A stretch of 64,000 nt of DNA, taken from NCBI GenBank assembly GCA_036365515.1, contig CM070873.1, positions 171,617,104-171,681,103 of the forward strand, in the 5' to 3' direction. Positions 1 to 10,966 of the stretch are shown one piece after another. Each line of letters begins with the position of its first letter. The first letter of the stretch is position 1. The notes beneath the pieces were generated by a model. That model was given only the letters and a program-made list of their open reading frames with translations, was not told the DNA's origin and searched no databases. This DNA is from Torymus aiolomorphi (lineage: Eukaryota > Arthropoda > Insecta > Hymenoptera > Torymidae). The position numbers were made by a program, and so were the translations under genes.

Positions 1-1087
1 GAACGCAACCTATTTACGCAAGAAATGAACCTTTTCAGGTTGCAGGACGAGATTAGTATAGGCGAGACGGGAAAAGAATTGTCTCACTCTTTTATCATGG
101 TCTGCGAGGGTTCGGGCATGGATGATAACATCGTCCATGTATACGAGGGTTTCCTTGCAATCAAGCCCCCTCTTAATCTGGTCCATGAGACGCTGGAATG
201 TTGCAGGGGCATTTTTAAGTCCCATAGGTATCCTTTTGTATTCGTAGTGACCTCCCGGAGTCGAAAACGCTGTCTTCCATTAGTCTTCGGGAGCCATTTT
301 GATCTGGTGAAAACCAGAGGCAAGATCGAAGACGGAAAGGTACATTGCCCCACCGAGTTGGTCGAGAATGTCTGTAATGTTCGGGAGGGGGTATGCGTCC
401 CCTATGGTTTGTTGGTTTAATTCACGAAAGTCGACTACCATTCTCCAACGTAGATTTCTCTGAGCATCTGGTTTCTTGGAACGATCCAAATTGGCGAATT
501 ACTCGGACTGTTCGATGGTACAATAATTCCTTCCATAAGCTTTTCTGGATATCTTTTTCGATAAAATCCTTATGTACTAAAGGATGTCGGTATTGCTTTG
601 TATTTACAGGTAAATTATTTTCCAAGGGAATACGATGTTCTACTGCATTAGTGCAGGGTAGCGGATCCCCAGGCAGTAGAAAGATATGCGGAAAGTCCTC
701 AAGAAGTTTTTCCACGCTTCCCTTTTCTTCATCATTGAGATGTTTCATCTGAATGATGTCGCGCAGTATTCGCACGCGAGCATCTCGGTCTACTACGGGA
801 TAATCTGCTTTTACGGGAATGTCCTCTTCGGCTCCGGGCTCATAGTCCAATGCAGCATATTCAAAAGGAGTGAGTTCCTTGGCATCAACTTCGATGGAAA
901 CGTCTTCAGTTCGGGTATTAATGGCCATCACATGACAAAATCCGTTCTCCTGGACCTTGGCGATACCTTCGCCGAGATATACATCCTCATAACCGACATC
1001 TATCCGAGGCAAGTATCCTTCAGATAGATCTTTATTTACAGCTTCTAATTGAATGATTTTCCGAGACCGACGAGGGATCGTATACAT
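1..1087 (-). pseudogene. pol: Ty3/gypsy pol fragment (reverse transcriptase), frameshifted, cut by window edge
   Basis: Minus-strand pol remnant in at least three frames. 422-1087 holds the linker before RT (CHVMAINTRTEDVSIEVDAK) and the RT entry region. About 280-489 carries WRMVVDFRELN and SVFDLASGFHQIKM. 10-225 carries GLKNAPATFQRLMD and the catalytic YMDD box. These are standard Ty3/gypsy RT motifs in the correct order. The reading frame changes near 560 and again near 280, so no functional polyprotein can be made. Protease is missing, and RNase H and integrase would lie left of base 1. It is continuous with the gag at 1045-1866. Old or decayed insertion; confident as gypsy-type pol, not assigned to a named family. 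Confidence 0.8.
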
Positions 1088-1866
1088 AATTTTAGCAGGA
1101 GATGGAGGCCTCCAGGCGCTGGATACTGTTGATATCCCGGATAACGAGGTCGACTGTCATTATAATTAGGCCTTCTTACATTTGCGGAGAGTTCATCGTT
1201 CTTTCCATATCGGGATAACTGGTTGGATTGACGAGAATCGGGAAGGATCCTTGAACGTATCCTGGCCTCGATACGCACCGCTTCCTTGAAGGCTGCGTCC
1301 AAGTCTGCAGGGTGTGATGCATCTACTGCAGCACTTATATTACCGGGCAAACTCCTAATAAAAATATCTACAGCAGCTCCCTTCATGGGTACCATCATCG
1401 CTTCGTGGTAAGCATCACCCTTATCTTCTCTAAGGGCGTTCTCTGCGCCGATGAGCAGGATATTAAGCCTGTCCCGGAAGTCTCCCACAGTCTCGCCCTG
1501 TTTCATCCGAAGATCATTCAATTGGGCACAATAATATGTGAAGGTTTTTCCAGGTGCGAAACGCTGTTTCAAATGTCGCACGAGGTCATTGACGGATGTA
1601 AAACTCACGCCAAACGTTGAATTTCTTGCAGCTCCGCGAAGCCGACTCAACACCTTCTTCAAAAAGGATGCGAGCTGCGGAGGGTCAATATCTGATGCTG
1701 CATTACGAACATCCTGTATAAAATCTTTTAGTGGGAGATTGCTCCCATCAAAAACTGGTATACCCGCTACAGCAGACTGCATGGCCATGGTATGTGCCAT
1801 CGTGACCATCAATTGAGAGCAATCAAGTCCGGATGGTTGACCGGCATCATTGTTCGTCTCCGGCAT
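1045..1866 (-). CDS. gag: Ty3/gypsy gag, truncated
   Basis: Open frame of 273 codons on the minus strand. It would encode the capsid-like protein of a Ty3/gypsy retrotransposon. The middle (residues about 35-200) has the look of a retrotransposon gag domain: a FDGSNLPLKDF start, KQRFAPGKTF, then QGETVGDFRDRLN. No CCHC knuckle is present. The frame passes straight into sequence matching the post-protease part of pol (region starting about 1087), so the knuckle and protease appear deleted. The start at 1866 is the first ATG and precedes recognisable gag sequence. No LTR was recognised upstream at 1870-2230, so the 5' end of the element is undefined. Family call is good; subfamily not determined. 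Confidence 0.75.
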   Translation of the reverse strand: MPETNNDAGQPSGLDCSQLMVTMAHTMAMQSAVAGIPVFDGSNLPLKDFIQDVRNAASDIDPPQLASFLKKVLSRLRGAARNSTFGVSFTSVNDLVRHLKQRFAPGKTFTYYCAQLNDLRMKQGETVGDFRDRLNILLIGAENALREDKGDAYHEAMMVPMKGAAVDIFIRSLPGNISAAVDASHPADLDAAFKEAVRIEARIRSRILPDSRQSNQLSRYGKNDELSANVRRPNYNDSRPRYPGYQQYPAPGGLHLLLKLCIRSLVGLGKSFN

Positions 1867-2384
1867 CTTGGCGCTTGCTATTACTCTTCCGATATCTAAT
1901 TCCCTCCAGCCAGGGAGAATTGGTTAATTTGGCAGTACCGCAAGTTTATTCGTCGAATGCAGTTCGATAGAGTAGTCACTACGCAAGGGGTAGGGAATAT
2001 TTCAAAATAGAGTTGGTTCGTGGTCTTGACTGAGGTCCAAAAAGTAAAAATCGAAAAATAAGGGTTCTTATCCTGGGAAACACAAAAGTGAAATTTTGAG
2101 GTTAGGGCGAGAAACCACGCTCTGCTACCAAAAATACTGTTACGAGAGAGGTTAGAAATACCTCTCCGTAACAATAATAAAATTCGGTCGTCGCCCAAGG
2201 ACGTCTCTCATTCCTTACCTCTATTTCTCACCTCAATGTCACCAAAATAAAGATAGAGTCTAATGAAAATTATACTCCGTTCAAATTCTCATACTAAACA
2301 ACATGTATCTAACGTTAATATTAATATGGGAAAATAGATAAGGGTTTAGACATCAAAAAAATGTGGTTATCATAATCATTGGAA

Positions 2385-2385
<1 letters not shown>

Positions 2386-2443
<58 letters not shown>

Positions 2444-2455
2444 CGTGCGTATGTG
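2386..2455. repeat. (TA)n microsatellite with GTGC tail
   Basis: More than 25 uninterrupted TA dinucleotides followed by a short GTGCGTGCGTATGTG stretch. Confidence 0.97.
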
Positions 2456-4281
2456 TCAAGTAGTATTAGGTCAAAATTACTATAAAGATTCTAAATAAAT
2501 GCTCTAGCTGAAATAATTTCTCTTTGTAGAAAATAATGTTAGATTTAGTTGGGAAGACTATAAACTATTAGGGTAACGGGCTCGATCCTTGGGTTTTCTA
2601 GAAGCCTAAAGTTAGATGATACAAGAATTGGAGATATAAGAACACTAATAGATCCGAATTAACGATTATATAGGGTAACTCAGTCTTCATATCATTAAGG
2701 AAAACCCCTTAAAAGCGTGTTTACGATTTGTATCACAATAGATTAAGGAAATAGTGACAATTCTTAATATACTTAAAATTTATTAATCCCTCAAAACAAT
2801 AAGGATATTTCTACTAGCGACAGTTTTATAAGGTTTAAATTTGTTTATTAAGGCAATCACTAGATTATTAATAATACTAAATAAATAAATAAATAATTGA
2901 TAATTCTTACGTTAAAAATATAAAATGTTAATTGTTGAACGAAACGTGTATAAGAAAAACCTTTGACTTTAATGATATCCCGTAATGCGTTTTTCCAAGA
3001 GAGTTTAGTTTTCAGATAAAGATTTCGTGGCTCGGATTAATTACAATATAAATTTCCACAATTATTTATCCTTATTTGGAATGCTTTATGAAGGCTCTTT
3101 GATTAAAATAACCCTTTTTCCAAATATTGAATTAATCGATTCCCAACGCAGATAATTATTACTTCCGGGGATAATAAGAATGAATAAAATTTAATCAAAA
3201 ATAATGTATAGTTATCTACATATAGTTATATCTATATATTTCCGAATAATCTGGCTGTATGTGTATACGTGTTTAATTAAAATAGTAACATAAAGTCTTA
3301 CCTGAATAATATTGGAGGGAAGGATTTAGGAGAAATCAAATTCCTGAATAATGTATTAATTTCCTTTTATTTCCACAGTTATACACTTGCTTCAATCTCT
3401 CTTTTTCGTCTCGACTTGGCTCAATATCTAATTCTTTATTATTATTATTATTATAAAACAATAAAATTCGATCTTTCTTTCTTTCGATATCGTTTACGCG
3501 GGTTTACTGAATACGCAAATAAGTACAATAATTATCTCAATTGAACTCGTGCTATATAAATATAATACAAGACTTTACACTCTTCGTCGCACACGTTATA
3601 CCGATCTTTCTCTCTTCATTGGTTTTTCCACTCTACCCAATAAATTAATTTCCTTTTCACACCTTCGTATTGTCCACGTTTTCTCTTCCCCCCCTACATC
3701 ATTCTTCGGTCGCTCTCTCTCTCTCGCACTCATAATATTTTCCACCGTCGGTAACGCGGCGCTCGCGCAATAGATCCGCGACGTGCTGCCCTCGCTGCAA
3801 CGTGGTGGCTCCAGGCGTCGCGACTCGCCACGTTCCGGCAGCCAGCGCGTTGCTGCGTGGTCAGCACTTGAAATTTCAGTAACGAAACAGCGGACGTTCA
3901 CCTGGAATATCACTGCTTGCTATTGAAATTCTTAGAGGTCGTTGCATTTTCGCTATTTCCTCATTCAGTTGTATTAAGTTATATTCAATACATTTCGTTT
4001 TTAACACATAAAATTTAGATTATTTTTGAACAAAAATACATAACGTAACAGTAACTGTTTGTAACATTTTTCAACAGTTTTTAAAGTTTGTAAGAGTTAT
4101 TAACTTATTTAATAAATTTTAAATATTTATTAATTATTATTATTAACATAGTAATAATTAATTATTAGTATAATTAAACACTCCTTAGGCTTCTTCTGCA
4201 TTGTTTGACTGTTACTTGCTTTAGGAGTACTCCCACGCTCCTTGATTCTCATGATTATAATAATGAGGTTATTAAATAATT

Positions 4282-4283
<2 letters not shown>

Positions 4284-4314
<31 letters not shown>
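4284..4314. repeat. (AAT)n microsatellite
   Basis: About ten ATA/AAT trinucleotides in a very AT-rich context. Confidence 0.9.
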
Positions 4315-4835
4315 TTATTAATTATTAATCTTTCCTGAAATATATTAAATTTAAAATTATTTCAAACTGTTTGAAAGTGTTTAAAACTATTAAAAACTGT
4401 TTGAAACTGTTACAAAGTATTATAATTAGAAAAAATGTGTCCAAAATCATACATTTTGTAACACTTATAAACAGTTTTAAACAGTTCTAAATAGTTATAA
4501 ATAATTTTTAACAGTTATTAACTGTCATTAACATTTAAAATTTACGACAGGGTTACCAAGTGCATTGAGTCTTTTCAATCGTTTTAATGATATACTATAA
4601 ATAGTTAAAAAAACTTCTCGACAAACTTTCTTAGAAATTTCGCCTATTAACACATGATATTGGTAGACCAATCTGCTAATTGCACCTTATTTTCTTGGTC
4701 TTTTTCTTTGTGATGGATTTCGTAATATCAGATTTTGTAAAAAAAATATCCTGCTCATTTTTTACTTAAAGATAGCAAACGTTTTAAAGCTTCTGCTCTC
4801 TGTTCAGCGGGGATAGTCTCAAAGCACTTATTTTT

Positions 4836-5131
4836 TGTTAGAATTGCGGATCCTCTTAAGCCGCTGGCATACTTTCCATCTCACCTCTACTCTAGCGCCC
4901 CCTTTACATGCTGACCACGGCTCTGTGCGGAGAACCAGTCAGTGCTCAGTGAGAGCTGCTGCGAGTGACATCGCGAGCGTCAGAGTCAGATTATATTTTT
5001 ACTAAATACTTATGTCTATTATATATTATAGAAAGCGTTGTGTGATATATCTGTTCTAATAAACTACTTATTATACTTTAATCTCCGCGTGTGTGTGTTA
5101 ACTCATTTGTACCTTCGTTTGTGTGTTAGCA
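4836..5131 (+). repeat. Diverged solo LTR of the copia-type family
   Basis: The sequence aligns along most of its length with the reverse complement of the LTR at 34340-34652. Shared blocks include TCCTCTTAAGCCGCTG, CTCTAGCGCCCCCTTTA, CACGGCTCTGTGCGGAG and TACTTATTATACTTTAAT. It begins TGTTAG and can be closed with GTTAGCA, giving TG...CA ends. No iMet-type primer site follows it and no polypurine tract precedes it, so it reads as an old solo LTR on the plus strand. No target-site duplication is visible. Confidence 0.75.
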
Positions 5132-5546
5132 CTGGCAAAGCTGCAGGTATGCCCCACTCGAGAAAAGAATCATTTTAAGGCTCACCTTAGCGAAGCAGGT
5201 CCACCACTGAATTGAAAGGAGGCTCTGGTAACATATGCAGTGCTAATATTAGTCATCTAGTACGCACTGCTGTTCATGTTTACAGCTGGACACTGTCCCA
5301 AGAAGCTGCTCCGATCACTGTCCATTGACAGACATCATTTGGTTCTCCACTTTCTTCAAGAAAAGAAAATTACTGACACACTCATGATTTCATGTTGTTA
5401 TAATATAACAAATAACTTTTTAATGACGTTAGCTTTCAACAAAAATTAGTTTTATTAAATCTAAAAATAATTGAAAACATAAATCAATCTGCATTATTAG
5501 AAACTTTAATGATGTTGACCTTTGATAAGTTGAATACTTTTTCTAC

Positions 5547-5753
5547 TGTCACGGGCTCAGCTAGACCGTCATCCGAGCCCTGACGCATCCGCTTTACGAT
5601 AAGGACTAGACACTCGCGATGCTCTCGAGCAGGCATCGCGACGTTAGCTCAGTTGTAGAGCGCGGGCCTACAAACCTCGAGATCGTGCGTTCGAATCCCG
5701 CTCGTCGCATATTTTTTACGCGACTTATTCAGTCTGTCCTCTCATACGTAACA
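5547..5753 (+). repeat. tRNA-headed short repeat, copy 1 (complete)
   Basis: A 207 bp unit beginning TGTCACGGGCTCAG and ending CATACGTAACA. The first and last seven bases are imperfect inverted complements (TGTYACG / CGTAACA). The centre holds a tRNA-like segment (5638-5709) followed closely by T6. At least three more copies occur in this window: 6113-6245, 6251-6425 on the minus strand, and the interrupted copy at 20728-20847 plus 27646-27749. It is most simply a tRNA-derived SINE, although the TG..CA-like ends are unusual for one. Confidence 0.8.
5638..5709 (+). tRNA. tRNA-like segment of the repeat, probably not a functional tRNA
   Basis: 72 nt that fold as a cloverleaf. The acceptor is GCGACG paired with CGTCGC plus a discriminator A. 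The D arm is GCTC/GAGC with a box A-like TAGCTCAGTTGTAGAGC, and GTTCGAATCCC fits box B. A T6 run follows at 5711-5716 (Pol III terminator). The loop CTACAAA would give anticodon ACA. The anticodon stem has a C-C mismatch and the T stem one mismatch. An ACA anticodon and multicopy context argue for a SINE head rather than a working tRNA. Confidence 0.45.
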
Positions 5754-6112
5754 TATATAAATCTGGCATCCCTTGTGTGGCATAGTCCACTTTACCAAGC
5801 CTCCACAGGCTATGACTCTATCAAGTGAACGAACCCACATCATTTCCTACTTTACCCTCCGAAGATTAATTAAGTATATATAGAAAATTTAACCGCAGAC
5901 TCGCCCCGAATCACGCCTCTGTGTAGCCTAGTATGAAACGGCACCAAGCGTTACCGTTGGCCTTTGAGTTGCGAAGTACAAATACGACTCGTTGCGTCCC
6001 TCGTGAAGATATAGTACCACGTGTGAGGATCCGAGCACGCAGTCGATAAAAGAAGTTTACCCGGAGGATAAATTAAGAACGACGAGGGCGTCGTTCCGTC
6101 TAGCCCCGGAGG

Positions 6113-6245
6113 TGTCATGGGCTCAGCTCGACCGTCATCCGAGCCCTGACGCATCCGCTTCACGATAAGGACTAGACACTCGCGATGCTCTCGAGCAGGC
6201 ATCGCGACGTTAGCTCAGTGGTAGAGCGCGGGCCTACAAACCTAT
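6113..6245 (+). repeat. tRNA-headed repeat, copy 2 (3'-truncated)
   Basis: Starts TGTCATGGGCTCAGC and matches copy 1 through the D arm. It stops in the anticodon region (CCTACAAACC) at about 6243, where ATATATA and then the inverted copy 3 begin. Confidence 0.8.
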
Positions 6246-6250
6246 ATATA

Positions 6251-6425
6251 TGTTACGTATGAGAGGACAGACTGAATAAGTCGCGTAAAAAATATGCGAC
6301 GAGCGGGATTCGAACGCACGATCTCGAGGTTTGTAGGCCCGCTCTCTATCACTGAGCTAACGTCGCGATGCCTGCTCGAGAGCATCGCGAGTGTCTAGTC
6401 CTTATCGTGAGTTGAGCCCGTGACA
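6251..6425 (-). repeat. tRNA-headed repeat, copy 3 (inverted, internally deleted leader)
   Basis: Reads TGTTACGTATGAGAGG on the plus strand and ends AGCCCGTGACA, so on the minus strand it has the same ends as copy 1. The tRNA-like part is 6295-6366 on the minus strand, with T6 just downstream. The segment between GGGCTCA and ACGATAAGG in the leader is missing. With copy 2 it forms a long imperfect palindrome. Confidence 0.8.
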
Positions 6426-8112
6426 CTACTAATGTAAAACTAAAAAAAATGCATAATTTAATTCCATTTCATTAATCAGTTATAGCTACTTGCAGTGAAA
6501 TAAAGTCAGTTTAAATATACATGAAATGCCAGGGATGCATTATAGGAGTGGCTTTCTTAACTCTTGTGTTCCTACAGATTAGGTAATGATATCACCTCAA
6601 ACTAAATATTATCCGCATGAATTGCTAATATCTATGCTAAATCTGACAGGTGACTTTGCAAATCTAGGTGCAGCATCAATTTTCTTTTAAAGTTTTAAAT
6701 TTTATTATCTACATTTGAATAATATTTTTCTGTGCAACTTAAAATCCACTATAGTGTGAGTGTGTCAGACAGATTAAGCAGGCATCTTTACAATATGCAT
6801 TGCATTTAATATTGAGAGCATGATTAAGAAATGAATCTGTAGGAGCATACAAAAATCATGGAAACCCACTACTATAACCTCCAGAAGTCAGTTTTATTGT
6901 ATAGATAGAAAAAGCTATGTTTATTATACAAGGACCCGAATAAAAATTTCTTTCAAACAAAGCTAACTAACTTACAAGATGGAAAAAACTTGTGTTAGTA
7001 CATTGAGGATTTTGTGATGCTATAGTATAGCCATAGGCTTCTGTATAATATTAGCTCTGACTTAATAATTGATAATAAAAAGCAATCTATATTATTAAAA
7101 ACTCTAACAATCTTGACCTTCGAAAAATACAGATTGCTTTATGTTGTCAATTATTTTTAAGATTAATTAAACTAATTTTTTGCTGGAAGCTAACACCAAA
7201 GAAAAGAGATGTACAAGCTTATACAATATAATACTTGGAGAGCATTTTTTTGATTTAGGATTTTGGATAATGATATATGGTTTATCCATTTCCTATTACT
7301 ACAATGACTGACATTTAGAGGCTATGGTGAACTTTTCATAATTCTTACACGCTCCCAGATTTATTACTCAACCATTCCCTCTTAAAGTAAATATTTAACG
7401 CCATGCATATTGCAAACATGCCTGCTAGATTTCATTTATTAATTTACAAGAATATAAAAGCAACTTATTAGATTTAGAATTGTGATTAATATTTACTTTG
7501 TGGCAATATCGTTGAGTATTTAATTAAAAGGAATATAAGAATTATGGAAAGCCACTGTGGTAATGCATCTCTGTTACCTCGTGTATCTTTAAGCTCTCTT
7601 CAACTTTTTGTGAGTGAGGTATAATTTAATACCGAAATAAAATAATGCATTCTGTTTTACAGTACTAAAAAATACACAAACTACGTCTCTCATGCGAGAA
7701 CCAGTATAAAAGTTTCTTTCTTACGAAGCCAACCAACTTATAAGAAGGAAAGTGCAAAATTCATGGTAGTATAGTACAAGAATAAGCTTGGTTATCATGT
7801 TAGCTTCCAGAATTAGCTTAATAACAACAAAAAATGAACATGAATCTTATTTATTTATTTATTTACCAGAGTAAGTACAAAAGGTAAGTACATGTTTACA
7901 TTATACATGATGTATAATCCAGCAGAGGAATTGTTTTCCCGTTCGCTGGTCCGGTGTTCTTAAATCTAACTTAACCTAAGATTCTAGATAGAAATATAAG
8001 TTTTGTAAAAAAATATAATATAATATAACAAATGTGATTAAACTTTTCAATATAAAAATATTTCTTTTCAATATAAAAATATCTAGGTTGCTTTTTTTAT
8101 TTCTAAATGTTT

Positions 8113-10966
8113 CTAAATGTTTTCTTTTACCCATTTCTTTAGCTTCCCTTTTTTACTATGTATGCTACTAATGGTCTTTAAATCATTGGGTAAGCGATTG
8201 AATATTATTATTGCTCTAATAAAACTGTTTTTAATGCTAATGGTTTTGAGCCTTTTAGGAATCTGAATACTTTTATTTCTTGTAGTTTTACTGGAGCTAA
8301 GGTATATTAACTTTAATTCATTGTAATGATAATCTAGTGATTCATACTCGAAAATTTGATCTAAGTACATAGGATTTTTATTAGTGATAAATTTATTTTT
8401 ATTAACTATTTTTAGTAATCTGATTTGTAGTCTTTTGAGCAAATTGATACTGTCCGCATACGCACCTCCCCAGGCTATTATACCGTAGGAAATGACACTG
8501 TGGAAAAAGGCGTAGTATACCATACGTAAGCAGTCTGTTGACATAATCTTCGTTAGTTTATAAAACATGAAAATGAGATATTTAGTTTTGTCGTACACGT
8601 AAACAATGTGTTCGTTCCATCTCATGTTACTGTCAAAGACTATACCTAGATATTTGGTACTTTTTACTCTTTTGAGTTTTGTACTATTAATATTGATGTT
8701 TAAGTTTTTCGGAGTGCTATCACTTTGACTACCAAATTCCATATACACTGTTTTATCAGTGTTTAACGAGAGTTTATTCAGAGCTAACCATTTAGATATT
8801 TTTCGTAAAAAGTCATTCATTTTTTACTCTACTTCGTGCCATGTTTTAGCTGTTGAAATAACAGCAGTATCATCAGCATACGATATGATTGTGTTTTCCG
8901 GCATGTCTAATAATAAGTCGTTGATGTACAGTATAAATAGTAACGGTCCCAATATAGCACCCTGTGGGACTCCCGTTGTTACTGATTCAAATTGGCTGGT
9001 TTTGTTGTTTAATTTCACTCTTTTCTGTCTATTATTGAGTCTTTTTAATAAATTATAGGCATTTCCTCTTATTCCATAATTATACAATTTATCAAGTAGG
9101 ATTTGATGATGTACAGTGTCAAATGCTTTAGCTAGGTCTAGGAAAGTTATCGCAATAGGAGTGCTAGTGTCAATGTTGTATATCATATTGGATAATTGAA
9201 ATAGTGCATCTTTAGTACTTCTATTTTTCCTGAAACCATATTGATTTTTTGTTAGCAGATCGCATGCATTCATAAAGTTAGTAATTCTATTGTGTATAAT
9301 TTTTTCAAAAATTTTTGCAATATTTGATATTAGCGAAATAGGTCTGTAATTGGTAGGGATATGTTTTTCTTTAGCTTTGTGTATTGGTATTACTTCCGCT
9401 ATTTTTAAAGCATCTGGCTACGTTGCCTTTTCAATACATAGATTACAAATGTGAACAAGTTGATCAACTATGTGGACACTTAGAGTTTTTAATGTTTTTG
9501 TGTTGATATTATCAAATCCACCTTTTTTATTGTCCATGTTGTTAATAATATTAAGACTTCAATATGGTTTGTTGGAGTAATAAAAATACTTTTTCTGTTC
9601 ATTGGTGGGAGTTTTATTTTCTCATTTCTTGGCTGCACTATTTTATCACTTATCTTTTTTCCTATTTCGCAAAAAAATTTGTTCATGTGTTCAGCCATAT
9701 CTGCTGACTCCGTGATTTTAACACTATTATCCATTAAATTTTAATGTTTTTGTTTCTTTTGCTATTTTTCCCAAGTTTTTGATCTAATACGTTCCACAAA
9801 CTCTTTGGGTTTTTCATCTTTGCCTGTATCTGCTCTCTATCAAATGACTCTTTGGCTTTATTTATAATTTTCTTTAATATTAAGTTAAACTTTTTATAAT
9901 TCTCTCTTTTCTTTGGATTATTTGGATCTTTCTTCCATAATTTGTAAAGTTTCTCTTTGGTTACGCAAGATTTAATTATAGCAGAGGTTATCCAATTTTT
10001 TCTTGGATACAGTATATTCTTTTTACAATCTTTTTTCGAATATTGTGCTTTACTTAGACATATTTTTATTTTACTGACTAGGTTATTTAGTGCTAAATTT
10101 GGCTCATTAATTAACGACAATTCTGACCAGTTAATTAATTTAGCTTCAGTCCTAAGTTTGTTATAATTTATACTATTCATTGCATGAAATTCTTTTTTGG
10201 CTCTTATCTTATTTATGGACATGAAAATCGGAAAATGATCATTAAGCGGAATTTTTAAAATGAAAGTTTTATAGTTAATTTTATCTAGCTTAATAAAAAT
10301 ATTGTCTATGCATGTTCCTGAATTGTTGTTTCTATCAGATGGTCTGGTAATATTTCGAAAGCCTGGGCAGTAACCATGCTCTAATAAAATATGCAAAAAT
10401 TCTTGGTTAATTGATTCATGATTAGAAATATCAAAGTTAAAGTCCCCTATTATGAGGTTATTTTTATATTTACTGTTATTATTTATCAAGTTCTTGAGTA
10501 TTAATAGAAATTCCGATTTACTAATGTCGTGTGATCTATACAGGGCGGATATCATAATTTCGTTATTATTTTCAATTGCAATATTAGAGTTAATTATTTT
10601 GAGGTTATTTATAGTTAATACTTCTGTCGTATCAGTTAAGTAGTCGCTTAGGTAAGTCACCAGTCTATCTGATATATTAATTTTACTGTTATTGTAGTAC
10701 ATATTGTACCCCGGTATACTAAAATATTCGTAATGCTCCAAATTCCATGTTTCAGTGCACACAATAATACAAGGTTTTATCACTAGACTCTTCAGAAATA
10801 CTAATAGTTTATGAAAGTTCGCATTTAAACTCCTTATATTTACGTTTAAAATTACTTCCTTTTCAAAAGCCATACATCTATTTAGTTCACTAAGATCATC
10901 ACAATTATAGTCAGTATTAATTATTTCATTCTGTAAGTCCTCAATTAGATTAAAGTTATTTTCCAT
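8113..10966 (-). pseudogene. LINE ORF2: endonuclease plus reverse transcriptase, broken
   Basis: Minus strand. 9734-10966 encodes an apurinic-type endonuclease (exonuclease-endonuclease-phosphatase fold): NIRSLNANFHKLL, CTETWN, the catalytic IIGDFNFD and NDHFPIF. RT follows at 8824-9500: NYRPISLISN, NQYGFRKNRSTKDAL, TFLDLAKAFDTVHH, GVPQGAILGPLLF and the catalytic YADD. 8113-8820 holds the thumb and C-terminal region (WNEHI...LKRLQIRLLK). Breaks are frameshifts near 9735 and near 9545, TAG at 9418-9420 and TAA at 8824-8826. The RT signature fits the CR1/Jockey group; a finer clade needs a tree. Confidence 0.88.

Larger units (their letters stand above)
1867..4835. other. Non-coding stretch, AT-rich
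   Basis: No gene seen. The stretch holds simple repeats and an island around 3740-3860 that is distinctly GC-richer than its surroundings. That island includes CGCGG and CGTGG-rich sequence but shows no credible open frame or RNA fold. Short ORFs at 1896-2198, 3549-3773 and 3596-3913 lack any family signature. Confidence 0.5.
5260..7847. repeat. Nest of diverged repeat units around the tRNA-headed copies and LINE 3' end
   Basis: Outside the tRNA-headed copies the stretch has no gene. Phrases such as AATCTATATTATTA...CTCTAACAAT, CTATGGTGAACTTTTCATAATT and AAGCCAACCAACTTATAAGAAGG recur. Related phrases appear near 5490-5530, 6830-6960 and 7070-7800, and again in reverse complement at 12440-12750, beyond the LINE. 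These look like remnants of one unclassified repeat family. Confidence 0.5.

Noticed and set aside
3596..3913. Possible 105-codon gene on the minus strand
   Set aside because: Low complexity, no family signature, no splice or poly(A) context.
5638..5709. Functional tRNA gene with ACA anticodon
   Set aside because: Multicopy, embedded in a longer conserved repeat, mismatches in the anticodon and T stems, and an anticodon not normally used.
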